Positions 51,883 to 61,898 of a DNA stretch of 64,000 bases are shown piece by piece (the first letter of the stretch is position 1; every line of letters begins with the position of its first letter). The DNA comes from an uncultured Gammaproteobacteria bacterium (lineage in GTDB: Bacteria; Pseudomonadota; Gammaproteobacteria; HK1). The notes under the pieces are model-generated. The model worked only from the letters and a program-made list of their open reading frames with translations, was not told the DNA's origin and made no database searches. The position numbers and the translations under genes were made by a program. The DNA is taken from NCBI GenBank assembly GCA_958295835.1, contig OY282378.1, forward strand, positions 2,877,694 through 2,941,693, given 5' to 3'.

Positions 51883-52458
51883 ATGGCGATACGCATCAAG
51901 AGCAGGTGGCACCACTCCGAGCGCAACGAAGCGCAGCGCAAGGGCTTTGCCGACGCGGCCGGCGCGCTGGCGTTCATCGTATGGCGCCTGTCCGTCGAGC
52001 ACGCCAGGGAGATCCATCGTGAAGGCTTCGATTACGCCTCCGATCGCGAGCGCATCCGCGTGATCTCCGAGTACTGCGCCTTCGCCGTCCAGCTCGTGGA
52101 CCGGCTCGCGCACCGGCGCCTGGACGACGAGGCGCGGGCCATGCTCGTCGTCACGCTCGGACGGCGCCTCGCGGATTCGATGCAGGACAATCTGCTCGAC
52201 GTCGCCGGCCCGGGCGATTACCGCGCGCCTTTCGTGGAGATGCTCAACGAACGGCTCGACGACTACGCCCGCTTCGGGTTCGACGAAGGGGAGCCGGGGT
52301 TCGATGCGCTGCGCTACTTCGGCGATCGGGTGATGCGATCGATGGGCGTCAGCCAGACCAACCGCTGGGTGATGGATCACGTCATGGAGATCTCGGCGCC
52401 CGAGCTGTTCGAGAAAGTCGCGAGGAGCGTGGATAACCTGCTCCAGTCCGCCGATTGA
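51883..52458 (+). CDS. Hypothetical protein, 191 aa
   Basis: Not recognised. A soluble, mostly helical protein rich in Arg, Asp and Glu (e.g. YASDRERIRVISEYCAFAVQ, FDALRYFGDRVMRSMGV), without signal peptide or membrane segment. Codon use matches the core chromosome, so it is probably a resident gene of this lineage. The IS1634-type element ends 24 bp before the start, so native promoter and ribosome-binding sequence may have been separated from it; the local GTGGAAACG offers only a weak Shine-Dalgarno. Confidence 0.75.
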   Translation: MAIRIKSRWHHSERNEAQRKGFADAAGALAFIVWRLSVEHAREIHREGFDYASDRERIRVISEYCAFAVQLVDRLAHRRLDDEARAMLVVTLGRRLADSMQDNLLDVAGPGDYRAPFVEMLNERLDDYARFGFDEGEPGFDALRYFGDRVMRSMGVSQTNRWVMDHVMEISAPELFEKVARSVDNLLQSAD

Positions 52459-52476
52459 GAGGCGGCCGACCTCGGC

Positions 52477-53550
52477 TCAGGCGTGCCCGCCGGGCCGGCG
52501 GAAACGTGAGAACACGAGCGGCGCCGCCACCACGATGAGCCCGATGCGGATGACGTGATGGGTCGCGACGAACGCGGTTTCAATACCGAGCGACAGCGCG
52601 ATGAGGCTCATCTCGGCCAGGCCCCCCGGTGCATAGGCGAGGACGATGGACCGCCAGTCGAGTCCGGTGGCAGGCGCAAGCACCAGCGCGAACGAGACGG
52701 TGGCGGCGAGCATCAGCACGGTGGAGACCAGCGCGGCGGTCATGAGGCCGAGCACCCGGCGCACCGGCACGCCGGTAAAGCGCGCTCCGATGGCCGATCC
52801 GACCACGACCTGCGCCGCCGCGACCACCTCCCACGGCGGGGCCGATTCGTTCAGTCCGGTGGCGTGAACGACGGCGCTCGCGAGCAAGGGTCCCGAGAGC
52901 CGGTACGCGGGCAGCCGGAGGAGCCGTCCCGCCACCATGCCGGCGACCGCACATGCCCCGAGCACTGCGACGTCGGCGAGCCCGATCGCACCGATCGACG
53001 GCCCCATCGCCGAGGGTGTCGTGGTCACTCCGGTCATGAAGCGGTACCAGAGCGGGATGATGAGAACCACCAGCAGCACCCGCGAGGTGTGGATGAGCGC
53101 GATGGTGCGGTCGTCGGCGCCCATCGCGGCGCCGGTGATCACCATCTCGCTCAGTCCGCCCGGAGTGGCCGAGAAGTAGGCGGTGGGCGGATCGAGGCCC
53201 ACGATCCGGTGGAAATAGAGAAAGAGGATGCCGACCAGGAGGCCGAGGTAAAGCAGCAGGCATCCGATGGTGAGCGGCCACTCACGTGCCTTTTCAAGGA
53301 TCTCCGGGGTGAAGCTCGCGCCGAGCAGCACCCCGATGATCGCGACCATGATCGAACGCATCGGACCCGGTACGTAGAGAGTCGCGCCGCCGAGCGATAC
53401 CGCGGTCGTCGCGACCATCGCTCCCAGCATCCATGCCAGTGGCAGGTTCAGCCATGCGAACAGCGCGCCGCCGGCGGCGCCGACGACGAGGGTGCGCCCC
53501 AGCCTTGCCGCGAGCGGCGCCGGTCCCGGACCTTCAGACGTTGCGTGCAC
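52477..53550 (-). CDS. AbrB family membrane protein (pfam05145)
   Basis: A ~357-residue inner-membrane protein of the AbrB/'putative ammonia monooxygenase' family, which is unrelated to the DNA-binding AbrB. It has about ten hydrophobic segments and two similar halves. Typical phrases: GGALFAWLNLPLAWMLGAM, FSATPGGLSEMVITGAAMGA and its second-half counterpart VLAYAPGGLAEMSLIALSLG. The GTG at 53550 gives a family-like length; no better start is seen. Transport function is suggested by the fold but substrate is unknown. It is divergent from the CoA transferase gene. Confidence 0.85.
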   Translation of the reverse strand: MHATSEGPGPAPLAARLGRTLVVGAAGGALFAWLNLPLAWMLGAMVATTAVSLGGATLYVPGPMRSIMVAIIGVLLGASFTPEILEKAREWPLTIGCLLLYLGLLVGILFLYFHRIVGLDPPTAYFSATPGGLSEMVITGAAMGADDRTIALIHTSRVLLVVLIIPLWYRFMTGVTTTPSAMGPSIGAIGLADVAVLGACAVAGMVAGRLLRLPAYRLSGPLLASAVVHATGLNESAPPWEVVAAAQVVVGSAIGARFTGVPVRRVLGLMTAALVSTVLMLAATVSFALVLAPATGLDWRSIVLAYAPGGLAEMSLIALSLGIETAFVATHHVIRIGLIVVAAPLVFSRFRRPGGHA

Positions 53551-53726
53551 CTTTCTCAATCCCTCGGAACGTGACCACTCGCCGTCTCGTACAATCGGTC
53601 CAGGTCCGCGCCTGCCACGGCTCGCGGGCTCATGGCGGCGCGCGCGATGCGGAGGCGATCCGATCCGCGCGCGGAGCGCACCGCCGCAACCACCACGCGG
53701 GAGCAAGCCCGGTGACAGGAACGATT

Positions 53727-54917
53727 ATGCCGCTCGACGACGTCCGGGTGCTCGATGCCGCCACCTTCGTCGCCGCCCCGTTCGCCGCCACCTGTCTCGC
53801 GGAGTTCGGCGCCGACGTCATCAAGATCGAGCGCCCGGGCGTCGGCGACGACCTGCGGCGCCTCGGCACCCCGAGCGAGGCGGGCGACACCTACTGGTGG
53901 TTCAACGACGCGCGCAACAAGAAATGCATCACGCTGAACCTCAAGGACGAGCGGGGCGCCGCGCTCTTCCGGCGGCTCGCGGCCACGGCGGACGTGGTGA
54001 TCGAGAACTTCCGGCCGGGCACCATGGAACGATGGGGGCTCGGATTCGCGGATCTGCTCGCGATCAACCCGAGGCTCGTCATGCTGCGCGTCTCCGCCTA
54101 CGGACAGACCGGGCCGAAGTCGGGGCTGCCGGGGTTCGCGCGCATCGCGCAAGCCTACGCGGGCCTCTCCTACGTCACCGGCCGGCCGGATACCCCGCCC
54201 CTCATCGCGGGTTCGACCACACTGGCCGACTACCTGTCCGGCCTCTACGGCGCGTTCGGGGTGATGCTGGCGTTGCGCGCCCGCGAGAAGACCGGCCGCG
54301 GCCAGTCCATCGACGTCGGATTGCACGACGGCATCTTCCGGTTCCTCGACGAGATCGCGGCGGTCTACGACAGGACCGGATACGTACGCGAGCGTAGCGG
54401 CACCGAGACCCACACCGCGACGCCGCACAGCCACTACCCTTGCGCGGACGGCCGCTGGGTGGCGATCGCATGCACCAACGACAAGATGTTCGCCCGCCTC
54501 GCGCAGGCGATGGACCGGCCCGAGCTCGCCGACGACGAACGCTTCCGGCTCAAGCGCTCGCGGCTCGCGCGACGCGACGAGGTGAACGCGATGGTGCGCG
54601 CGTGGACGTCGAGCCAGGACCGGGAGACGGTCATCCGCCGGTGCTCCGAAGGCGAGGTCCCCTGCGGACCGGTGTGCAGCATCGAAGACATCTTCAACGA
54701 GGAGCAGTTCTGGGTGCGGGACACCCTCACCCGCGTGACCGATCCCCGCATCGGCGACGTCGCCCTCCAGGGCACCATCCCCAGGCTGTCCGACACCCCG
54801 GGCGGGATCCGCCATCTCGGAAACCCCCTGGCCGCCCACAACGAGGCGATCTACGGCGAGGAGCTGGGCCTCACGAACGAGGAGATGGCGGCGTTGTCGG
54901 AGGCGGGGGTGATCTGA
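53727..54917 (+). CDS. CaiB/BaiF family CoA transferase
   Basis: A 396-residue class III CoA transferase, which moves CoA between carboxylic acids. The start MPLDDVRVLDAATFVAAPFA fits the family, and the catalytic Asp follows in the FRFLDEIAA/TPPLIAGSTTLADYLSG region; FRPGTMERWGL and VSAYGQTGPKSG are family landmarks. ATG 53727 has AGGAA upstream; a GTG at 53712 is an alternative. It ends TNEEMAALSEAGVI, a typical CaiB tail. The substrate cannot be deduced; neighbours (membrane protein, TauD-type dioxygenase) do not define a pathway. Confidence 0.9.
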   Translation: MPLDDVRVLDAATFVAAPFAATCLAEFGADVIKIERPGVGDDLRRLGTPSEAGDTYWWFNDARNKKCITLNLKDERGAALFRRLAATADVVIENFRPGTMERWGLGFADLLAINPRLVMLRVSAYGQTGPKSGLPGFARIAQAYAGLSYVTGRPDTPPLIAGSTTLADYLSGLYGAFGVMLALRAREKTGRGQSIDVGLHDGIFRFLDEIAAVYDRTGYVRERSGTETHTATPHSHYPCADGRWVAIACTNDKMFARLAQAMDRPELADDERFRLKRSRLARRDEVNAMVRAWTSSQDRETVIRRCSEGEVPCGPVCSIEDIFNEEQFWVRDTLTRVTDPRIGDVALQGTIPRLSDTPGGIRHLGNPLAAHNEAIYGEELGLTNEEMAALSEAGVI

Positions 54918-55020
54918 GCCTTGCCCTCGGGAAGCTCGATTCCAACATGCAGCGCTCGACGCCGAAGAGCTGGACGGTATGTTCGCACCAGCGACGGGTC
55001 GCCTCCATGTCGGTGTGGCG
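54918..55020 (-). pseudogene. Amidohydrolase-2 family remnant
   Basis: On the minus strand about 34 codons read EATRRWCEHTVQLFGVERCM and then LESSFPR, matching the conserved end of the amidohydrolase-2 (metal-dependent hydrolase, TIM-barrel) family, where FGPERCMFGS-like wording is usual. The rest of the gene is absent on either side. It is a deletion scar between the CoA transferase and the dioxygenase. Confidence 0.55.
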
Positions 55021-55103
55021 CGAACGGCGTGACCGGCTTCGGTTTCGGGTGGAACGATGCTGCCATGTACGGAAGTGTATTCCGATCCGTGCGGCGCGTT
55101 TTT

Positions 55104-56117
55104 TCAGGCCGGCATTCGTTGCCGGTAGGTCTGCGCGTACTCCCGGGTGTCGGCGTAATGGGACGGCAGCGGGCGGCCATTGGGGATCGTGAGCCACAGC
55201 CGCAGCATGTGGCGGCCATGCGTCGGCTCCGACGCATCCTCGAACCCGGTACGGCCGTGCATGATCGTGTGATTGCTCGCGAGAAGCACGTCCCCCGGCC
55301 GCAGATCGAATTCCAGCGCCACTCCCGGCTCCTGTGTGATCCGGTGGAACAGGTCGAGCGCCTCGCGTTGCGCGTCGGTGAGGCGGGGTACTTCATCGAA
55401 TCGTTGCGCCGAGTCGATGTACTCGGGCTTGAGCAGGATGCTCAGGTGGCCGTCGTGGCGGGTGTAGATTGGTAGCACCTGGCAGCGGGCGCCGTCCGGG
55501 CGCTGTCCGCGTGCGTCCATCCAGAAGTTTTCCTGGAGCACGACGGCGAGGTCGGGGCGGCGGCGAACGATCTCGTTGAAGACCTCCACCGCGCTCACCA
55601 CGAGGCTCCTCCCTCCCTTGGCGCCCTGACGCACGCATCCGAGCGCGAAGACGTCGCCTCCGTCGGTGTGCAGGCGAATCGCGTGGTTCGTCTGGTAGTA
55701 CCTGATCGAGTCGTCGGAGCCGAACCTGCGGCCGGTGTCGCGTACGTCGTGCAGCAGGTTGCCGGCGAGGTCCTGACCGACCGGCAGCCCGAGATGGGTG
55801 CCGAGTCCCCAGATCGCGATGCGGTTCTCGGCATCGCTCCACTGCGCGACGGGAAGCCCCCGCAGAAGAGCGAAGCCCCGGCCGCCCTCCAGCTCCCGGA
55901 GCATCGTCTCGAAGTGCCCGCTCATTCTCGGGAGCGGAAAGTCGGGGCGGGTGACCTCGAAGAGCTCGATGCCGCGCGCCGCAACCGCCGCAACCGCGGA
56001 TTCAAGCTCCGCGACCATCGTCTCGTCGAGCGTGACGATCCAGTCGGACCGCTCGGCCATCCGGTCGCCGCGCCACGCCGCGGGGTCTTCGAGAGGTGTG
56101 GTCAGGAGCTCGTGCAT
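55104..56117 (-). CDS. TauD/TfdA family 2-oxoglutarate dioxygenase
   Basis: A 337-residue Fe(II)/2-oxoglutarate dioxygenase. The iron-binding HxD is in IRLHTDGGDVFALGC and the distal His in LLASNHTIMHGRTGFED, with the 2-oxoglutarate Arg in RHMLRLWLTIPN. ATG 56117 gives a family-like N-terminus. Members oxidise taurine, phenoxyacids, betaine-like amines and other small molecules; the GMC/betaine theme elsewhere does not fix the substrate. It is read towards the amidohydrolase scar; CobT lies upstream on the same strand (92-bp gap). Confidence 0.87.
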   Translation of the reverse strand: MHELLTTPLEDPAAWRGDRMAERSDWIVTLDETMVAELESAVAAVAARGIELFEVTRPDFPLPRMSGHFETMLRELEGGRGFALLRGLPVAQWSDAENRIAIWGLGTHLGLPVGQDLAGNLLHDVRDTGRRFGSDDSIRYYQTNHAIRLHTDGGDVFALGCVRQGAKGGRSLVVSAVEVFNEIVRRRPDLAVVLQENFWMDARGQRPDGARCQVLPIYTRHDGHLSILLKPEYIDSAQRFDEVPRLTDAQREALDLFHRITQEPGVALEFDLRPGDVLLASNHTIMHGRTGFEDASEPTHGRHMLRLWLTIPNGRPLPSHYADTREYAQTYRQRMPA

Positions 56118-56208
56118 GGGGGCGACCGTGTCCGTCGAGCTGCAATTGTAGTGCGGTGGATGGGTTGTGCGCATATGGGCGCCGGGAGAACGGCAAGCCG
56201 GCAACGAG

Positions 56209-58098
56209 CTAACGCGCCGCGCGCCGGCGCCGTGCCGCGAGCTGCTCCCAGTCGGCGTCGAAGAGCTCGGCGAGCTGCTCCATGACCGCGCCGCCGAGCT
56301 GCTCCGCGTCCACCAGTGTCACAGCGCGTTGATAGTACCGGGTGACGTCGTGACCGATGCCGATCGCGAGCAGCTCGACCGGGCTGTGGTGCTCGATGTG
56401 CTCGATGACCTGACGCAGATGTCGTTCCAGATAGTTGCTCGGGTTGACCGACAGCGTCGAGTCGTCGACCGGCGCGCCGTCGCTGATCACCATCAGGATC
56501 CGGCGCTGCTCGGGCCGGCCGAGGAGGCGCTGGTGCGCCCACAGCAGCGACTCGCCGTCGATGTTCTCCTTCAACAGCCCCTCGCGCAGCATGATGCCGA
56601 GGCTGCGCCGCGCCCGCCGCCAGGGCTGGTCCGCGGACTTGTAGATGATGTGGCGAAGGTCGTTCAGCCGCCCCGCGTTCGGGCGCTTGCCCTCCGCGAG
56701 CCACCGCTCCCGGGACTGGCCACCCTTCCAGGCCCGGGTAGTGAATCCGAGAATCTCGACCTTCACTCCGCAACGCTCCAGGGTGCGGGCGAGGATGTCG
56801 GCGCTCATCGCCGCGACCACGATGGGACGGCCCCGCATCGAGCCCGAGTTGTCGATCAGCAGGCTGACCACCGTGTCGCGGAACCCCGTCTCCTTCTCCA
56901 TCTTGTAGGAGAGGGCGTGGACAGGGTTCGCGACCACCCGCGAGAGACGGCCGGTGTCGAGGTAGCCATCTTCGAGATCGAATTCCCAGGACCGGACCTG
57001 CTTCGCAAGCAGCCGGCGCTGGAGCCGGTTCGCGAGCTTGCCGATGACGCTCTGCAGGTGCGAGAGCTGCTGGTCGAGGTGCGCGCGCAGCCGGTTCAGC
57101 TCATCCTGCTCGCAGAGCTGCGCCGCCTCGATGATCTCGTCGTAGTCGGCGCAATAGGCGTGGTACTGGTCGCGGTCGGGAACGTTGTGGCCCGGCTGGG
57201 GGCGCCAGATCGCCTCGCCGGGGGTCTCGGAGTCCTCTTCGCCGAACTCGAGGCTGCCGGGGTCGAGACTCTCCATGTCGCCGGCGTCCGTCTCGTCTTC
57301 GCCGGCGCCGTCGCGCATCTCGGCCCCTTCCGCGCTCTCCGGGAGAGCGGCGTCCGCGTCGCCGGCCTCGCCTTCGTTCAGTGCGCTCGCGTCGCCGTCG
57401 CTCCCGGATTCGTCGTCGGATTCGTCGTACTGCGGATCGGCCTGCTCGTCGGAGAATCCGAGGGATCGCAGCAGATCGCGCATCGCCTGTGCGTACGCCC
57501 GCTGGTCGCGCACGCAACGCGAGAGCTCGACGAGATCAGTGCCCACGATGCTCTCGAGCTTCGGGCGCCAATGCTCGAGCGCCTTCGCCGCCGAGGGAGG
57601 AGGAAGCTGTCCGAGCATCGTTTCGCGTGCGAGCAGCCCGAGCATCTCGGGAAGCGGCGCCTGATCGGAATCACCGGGACGGTCGAGGTTCAGTGATGCG
57701 ACCCGTGCTTCGAGCGCGGCGTCGAGATTGATCGCGACTCCGGCCATGGCCCGCGCGCCGAGCACCTCGCACCGGGTCTGCTCCAGTGCATTGAACACTT
57801 GCCGGGCCTGGGCACTGCGCGGCACGTGCCGGGCGTGGAACGCCGCGTCATGGTGGCGCAGCTTCAGGGCCACCGAGTCGGCCTGGCCGCGGGCGCGCAC
57901 CACCTGCTGATAGGGCAGCGACGGGTCCGGACGCTCGATCCGCACCGTGCTCCCGGCTGTGCCGGGATTCTCGCTCACGAATTCGACGTCGAGCGCCTCG
58001 GTACGACCGATCGCCCGCGCCACTGCCGCGGTGGCTCGACGAAGCTCGTCGAGGGTCTCGTTCGTCCGGCTCGCGCCGTGCTTCAGGAGTGCGGGCAT
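56209..58098 (-). CDS. cobT: Cobaltochelatase subunit CobT-like VWA protein
   Basis: A 629-residue protein of the CobT family. With CobS (AAA+) and CobN it inserts cobalt into hydrogenobyrinic acid diamide in aerobic cobalamin synthesis. An N-terminal helical region is followed by a long acidic stretch (about residues 215-310, with many Asp/Glu/Ser), characteristic of CobT. The C-terminal VWA domain has the MIDAS motif [11 protein letters not shown] and later [16 protein letters not shown] 58098 was chosen from family length. The cobS gene is 104 bp upstream on the same strand. CobN is not in the window, so function in cobalamin synthesis is inferred. Confidence 0.88.
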   Translation of the reverse strand: MPALLKHGASRTNETLDELRRATAAVARAIGRTEALDVEFVSENPGTAGSTVRIERPDPSLPYQQVVRARGQADSVALKLRHHDAAFHARHVPRSAQARQVFNALEQTRCEVLGARAMAGVAINLDAALEARVASLNLDRPGDSDQAPLPEMLGLLARETMLGQLPPPSAAKALEHWRPKLESIVGTDLVELSRCVRDQRAYAQAMRDLLRSLGFSDEQADPQYDESDDESGSDGDASALNEGEAGDADAALPESAEGAEMRDGAGEDETDAGDMESLDPGSLEFGEEDSETPGEAIWRPQPGHNVPDRDQYHAYCADYDEIIEAAQLCEQDELNRLRAHLDQQLSHLQSVIGKLANRLQRRLLAKQVRSWEFDLEDGYLDTGRLSRVVANPVHALSYKMEKETGFRDTVVSLLIDNSGSMRGRPIVVAAMSADILARTLERCGVKVEILGFTTRAWKGGQSRERWLAEGKRPNAGRLNDLRHIIYKSADQPWRRARRSLGIMLREGLLKENIDGESLLWAHQRLLGRPEQRRILMVISDGAPVDDSTLSVNPSNYLERHLRQVIEHIEHHSPVELLAIGIGHDVTRYYQRAVTLVDAEQLGGAVMEQLAELFDADWEQLAARRRRAAR

Positions 58099-58202
58099 CG
58101 TCCAGGCGACGCGCGGCGCGTCTCGAACCTCGCGAGCAGGCCCCGTACCGTGGTGGGGACGTCCGGAGGCTGGTGGCGGATGCGTGCTTCGTTCACGAGT
58201 GC

Positions 58203-59204
58203 TCAGGTCAGGGTGACGTTGACGCCGGTCTCCGGCAGCTCGGTGCCGAAACAGCGCTGGTAGTACTCGGCGACGATGGAGCGTTCGACCTCGTCGCACT
58301 TGTTGAGGAACGTGAGCCGGAACGCGAATCCGACGTCGCCGAAGATCTTCGCGTTCTGCGCCCAGGTAATCACGGTGCGGGGACTCATCACCGTCGACAC
58401 ATCGCCCGCGATGAAGCCGGATCGGGTGAGATCGGCGATCGTCACCATCGCGGCGATGGTCCGGCGCCCCTCCGCGCTGTCGTACTCCGGAGCCTTGGCG
58501 AGCACGATCTCGCACTCCGCATCGTGGCTCAGGTAGTTCAACGTCGCGACGAGGCTCCAGCGGTCCATCTGGCCCTGGTTGATCTGCTGGGTGCCATGGT
58601 AGAGCCCGGTGGTATCGCCGAGGCCGACGGTGTTCGACGTGGCGAAGAGCCGGAATGCCGGATGGGGATGCAGGACCCGGGACTGGTCGAGAAGCGTGAG
58701 CCGGCTTTCCGCCTCCAGCACGCGCTGGATCACGAACATCACGTCGGGGCGTCCGGCGTCGTACTCGTCGAACACCAGGGCGCAGGCATGCTGATACGCC
58801 CACGGCAGAATTCCCTCGCGGAATTCCGTGACCTGCCGACCGTCGCGGAGCACGATGGCGTCCTTGCCGACGAGGTCGATACGGCTGATGTGGCTGTCGA
58901 GGTTGACGCGGATGCATGGCCAGTTGAGCCGGGCCGCGACCTGCTCGATGTGCGTCGACTTCCCGGTGCCGTGATAGCCCTGGATCAGCACCCGGCGGTT
59001 GTGGGCGAACCCCGCGAGGATTGCCAGCGTCGTGTTCCGGTCGAAGCGGTAGGCTTCGTCGACGTTCGGCACGTGCTCGGTGCGTTCGCTGAATGCCGGC
59101 ACGTCGAGCTCGCAGTCGAACCCGAAGGTCTGGCGCACCGAGATCCTGATGTCCGGCTGGTGTTGAGGTGCAGGTAACGGTTCGGAGGGTATCGTCGAGG
59201 CCAT
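58203..59204 (-). CDS. cobS: Cobaltochelatase subunit CobS-like AAA+ ATPase
   Basis: A 333-residue MoxR/CobS-type AAA+ ATPase. It begins [20 protein letters not shown], the usual CobS opening, then Walker [21 protein letters not shown] and Walker [18 protein letters not shown]; the sensor region is [21 protein letters not shown]. It forms a ring with CobT. The ATG at 59204 fits family length. The upstream gap may hold the operon promoter. Confidence 0.92.
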   Translation of the reverse strand: MASTIPSEPLPAPQHQPDIRISVRQTFGFDCELDVPAFSERTEHVPNVDEAYRFDRNTTLAILAGFAHNRRVLIQGYHGTGKSTHIEQVAARLNWPCIRVNLDSHISRIDLVGKDAIVLRDGRQVTEFREGILPWAYQHACALVFDEYDAGRPDVMFVIQRVLEAESRLTLLDQSRVLHPHPAFRLFATSNTVGLGDTTGLYHGTQQINQGQMDRWSLVATLNYLSHDAECEIVLAKAPEYDSAEGRRTIAAMVTIADLTRSGFIAGDVSTVMSPRTVITWAQNAKIFGDVGFAFRLTFLNKCDEVERSIVAEYYQRCFGTELPETGVNVTLT

Positions 59205-59593
59205 GGATCGGGTTCGCTCGTTCGGTTGGAAACGGAAATTCCGGGATCGCCGGGAGTCCAGGGAAGTCGGGCCGGAGACGCCCGCGATACACCGCTGCGA
59301 TCGCGCCGTCACCGACCCTCTCGTGCCTGCCGCATTTCGCGGCGCGCGGTACGCGAGGCGGTTCGCGAACCTACACGATCCGCTTCCGGGGCCGCAACTT
59401 GGAACCTCTTCCAGCGAACGACGAGTCTCTGTCGTGTATCTTTTCGGTGAGGGTTCGCCGCGGCGTCCGGGCCACCTCGGCCGTTCCGTCGGGAACCGGG
59501 ATCCGCTGCGCAGTGCAAGCCAGCCCTCACTTGGACTCTCGGTCTCCCGCGGTGCGGGCAGATTATTCAAAAGAGGCTCCTCGCCGCACGACG
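59205..59593. other. Intergenic, 389 bp, divergent promoter region
   Basis: Lies between cobS (leftward) and ctaA (rightward). Open frames here have no protein-like wording. No clear promoter elements were recognised. Confidence 0.5.
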
Positions 59594-60682
59594 ATGAACG
59601 GATCGGCAACGCTGATGGATGCACCGTCCCCGGCATGGCGCGCGTCGGCCGGCGCGGTGGGATGGTGGCTGATCGCGTGTGCGGCGCTGGTCTGCGCGAT
59701 GGTCGTGGTGGGCGGGGTGACCCGACTGACCGGCTCGGGGCTGTCCATGGTCCGATGGCATCCGGTCTCCGGTGTGCTGCCGCCCTCCGGCGAGGAAGCG
59801 TGGCAGCGCGAATTCGACGCGTACCGCGCGTCGCCCGAGTATCGACTCGTCAATCGCGGGATGTCCCTCGCGCAGTTCAAGCGCATCTTCCGGATGGAGT
59901 ACGCCCATCGCATGCTGGGGCGCGGAGTTGGAATCGCGTTCCTGGTGCCGTTTCTCGTATTTCTCGCGATGCGTGCGATCCCCCGGGCGATGATCCCCCG
60001 GCTCGCCGGTGTGTTCGTTCTCGGGGGAGTGCAGGGCGTGCTCGGCTGGTACATGGTCAGGAGCGGGCTCATCGACGAGCCCCGGGTGAGCCCGTATCGG
60101 CTCGCGGCCCATCTCTCGCTCGCGGTCCTGATCTACATCTATCTCTTCGCCCTCGGGTTGCGCATGCTCGACGCCGGCGCGCCGCAGCGGCCCGACACCG
60201 CCTGCCTTGCGAGACGAGCGACCCTCGCGGCCGGGGTGGCGGTCTTCCTCGCTCTCGTCATGGGGGCGTTCGTCGCCGGGCTGAAGGCCGGCCACGTCTA
60301 TCCGACGTTTCCGAAGATGGGCGGATTCTGGGTGCCGCCCGGGATGTTCGAGACGTCACCCTGGTGGAGGAGCTTCTTCGAGAACCCGGTCACGGCGCAG
60401 TTCACCCATCGGTTGCTGGCCCTCGCAAGCTGTCTCGTGGTGGTCGCCGCCTGGGGAGCGAGCCTGAGGCCCGGGATCTCGCGCCGAGCCCGCCTCTGGG
60501 CCGACGCGAGCCTCGTCGCCGTCATCGCCCAGATCGTGCTCGGCGTCTCCACCGTGTTGCTCCATGTGCCGATCCCGCTGGCGGCCGGCCATCAGGCCGG
60601 CGCGATCGTATTGCTGACGTGCCTGGTGGGGTTGCATCACGGCAATCGTCCGCCGAGACTCGTCCCTCCTTCGTCGACATGA
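59594..60682 (+). CDS. ctaA: Heme A synthase (COX15/CtaA)
   Basis: A 362-residue eight-helix membrane protein that oxidises the C8 methyl of heme O to give heme A for aa3-type cytochrome oxidase. It begins [20 protein letters not shown] with [19 protein letters not shown], the conserved first loop. Haem-ligand His residues are in [30 protein letters not shown] and [12 protein letters not shown]. The length and the two-cysteine-lacking form fit the proteobacterial/mitochondrial COX15 subtype. ATG 59594 is preferred; ATG 59615 is possible. It overlaps sixA by 3 bp. Presence implies aerobic respiration with heme A. Confidence 0.93.
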   Translation: MNGSATLMDAPSPAWRASAGAVGWWLIACAALVCAMVVVGGVTRLTGSGLSMVRWHPVSGVLPPSGEEAWQREFDAYRASPEYRLVNRGMSLAQFKRIFRMEYAHRMLGRGVGIAFLVPFLVFLAMRAIPRAMIPRLAGVFVLGGVQGVLGWYMVRSGLIDEPRVSPYRLAAHLSLAVLIYIYLFALGLRMLDAGAPQRPDTACLARRATLAAGVAVFLALVMGAFVAGLKAGHVYPTFPKMGGFWVPPGMFETSPWWRSFFENPVTAQFTHRLLALASCLVVVAAWGASLRPGISRRARLWADASLVAVIAQIVLGVSTVLLHVPIPLAAGHQAGAIVLLTCLVGLHHGNRPPRLVPPSST

Positions 60683-61221
60683 CGCGCATGGCCGTCGAAC
60701 CGCCAATGAACCGCCGCGAGCTGCTCATCCTCCGCCACGCGAAATCCGCGTGGGACACCGATGCGCCCGCCGATTTCGATCGTCCGCTGGCGTTGCGCGG
60801 ACTCAGGGCCTCGAAACGAATTGGCCGCTACATCACGGAGACCGGGCTGCTGCCCGACGCGATCGTGTGCTCCACCGCGACGCGTGCGGTCCAGACGATC
60901 CACGGTGTCGCGCGGGCGGCTCGGCTCTCCCTGGAGTCCGTGCGTTTCGAGGGCGCGATCTACGAGGCGGATCTGTCGACGCTCCTCGACGTGCTCGGCG
61001 AGTGCGATCCCGATGCGCAGCGCACGATGATCGTCGGACACAACCCCGGGCTCGAGTACCTGCTCGATCACCTCGCGGGCGGTGTCCCGGTTCCGGGTGA
61101 TGGAAAGCTGCTGCCTACCGCCGCACTTGCCCGAGTGGAGCTCCCCGGTGACTGGCGCCGGCTCGAGCGCGGCCAGGGAAAGCTTCGGGGCCTGACCCGA
61201 GTACGCGATCTCGACGACTGA
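60679..61221 (+). CDS. sixA: SixA-type histidine phosphatase (phosphoglycerate mutase superfamily)
   Basis: A 180-residue phosphohistidine phosphatase. The catalytic RHG-type motif is LLILRHAKSAWD (the RHA form seen in SixA), with a second His in MIVGHNPGLEYLLDHLAGG. Targets are phosphohistidine on HPr/PTS or phosphorelay proteins. ATG 60679 overlaps the ctaA stop (ATGA); a downstream ATG at 60706 is possible. The bicistronic arrangement with ctaA suggests cotranscription but no functional link. Confidence 0.88.
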   Translation: MTRMAVEPPMNRRELLILRHAKSAWDTDAPADFDRPLALRGLRASKRIGRYITETGLLPDAIVCSTATRAVQTIHGVARAARLSLESVRFEGAIYEADLSTLLDVLGECDPDAQRTMIVGHNPGLEYLLDHLAGGVPVPGDGKLLPTAALARVELPGDWRRLERGQGKLRGLTRVRDLDD

Positions 61222-61272
61222 TCGCGGCCACCTCCCATTCGTGAAGCGGGGCTGCCGATTCGGCCGGTCGAA

Positions 61273-61302
61273 TTGACACTGCCCTGCACCCGCCTGTAAA
61301 TT
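61273..61302 (+). promoter_or_regulatory. Candidate sigma-70 promoter for rpmH
   Basis: A consensus TTGACA (61273-61278) is followed after 18 bp by TAAATT (61297-61302), about 67 bp upstream of the rpmH start. This is the best-looking promoter in the window. Confidence 0.6.
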
Positions 61303-61368
61303 CCGCGCTATTCGGCTGTACGCCGGCCGTCGTCTTCGACGGATCCTCATCGGGGCGGAAACGGGACG

Positions 61369-61503
61369 ATGAAACGCACTTTTCAGCCGAGCAACCTGAA
61401 ACGCAAGCGGCGTCACGGTTTCCGGGCTCGCATGGCCACCAAGGCAGGTCGTCGGATCCTCAGCGCACGGCGTGCGAAGGGACGAAACAAACTCTCTGCC
61501 TGA
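61369..61503 (+). CDS. rpmH: 50S ribosomal protein L34
   Basis: A 44-residue ribosomal protein, [20 protein letters not shown] continuing through [17 protein letters not shown]. This is the gammaproteobacterial form (FQPS start, KGRNKLSA end). ATG 61369 begins the whole conserved sequence. It overlaps the likely rnpA start, as in many proteobacteria. Confidence 0.98.
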   Translation: MKRTFQPSNLKRKRRHGFRARMATKAGRRILSARRAKGRNKLSA

Positions 61504-61882
61504 GCGTAATTCCTCCGATCGGCGGTTCGGGCCGGAGTGCCGGCTGCGGCGGCGGAAAGATTTCGCAAAGGTCTTTTCCGGCGGTATCCGGTTGAACACC
61601 CAGATCGTCGCAATCGTCGCGCGCGCCAACGGCGCGAACCATCCCAGGCTCGGACTCGCCGTCCCGCGTCGCGTCGCGCGCCGTGCCGTGGCCCGCAATC
61701 GGCTGAAGCGTTGGATCCGGGAAAGCTTCCGCCACCATGCCGAACGCCTCGTTGGACTCGATGTCGTGGTGCTCGCCAGGCCGGGCGCGGAGAAGATGGA
61801 TTCGAAGCGCTTCGGAGGGCTGCTGGCACGACAGTGGGAACGCGCAGCGCGGCTGGCGCGCCGCACCGCGAAGGCACGGTAG
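61472..61882 (+). CDS. rnpA: Ribonuclease P protein component
   Basis: Protein subunit of RNase P, which with the RnpB RNA trims tRNA 5' ends. The RNR core is intact: [40 protein letters not shown] and [20 protein letters not shown]. The GTG at 61472 overlaps rpmH by 32 bp; no start codon downstream preserves the [14 protein letters not shown] N-terminus, so an overlapping start is accepted, but the exact codon is uncertain. It is followed by yidC after 16 bp with no yidD between. Confidence 0.95.
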   Translation: MRRDETNSLPERNSSDRRFGPECRLRRRKDFAKVFSGGIRLNTQIVAIVARANGANHPRLGLAVPRRVARRAVARNRLKRWIRESFRHHAERLVGLDVVVLARPGAEKMDSKRFGGLLARQWERAARLARRTAKAR

Positions 61883-61898
61883 CGAACAGAGGCGCACG

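Noticed and set aside
61222..61368. Replication origin next to rpmH
   Set aside because: dnaA and dnaN are not adjacent, and no cluster of DnaA boxes was seen; only a promoter is supported.
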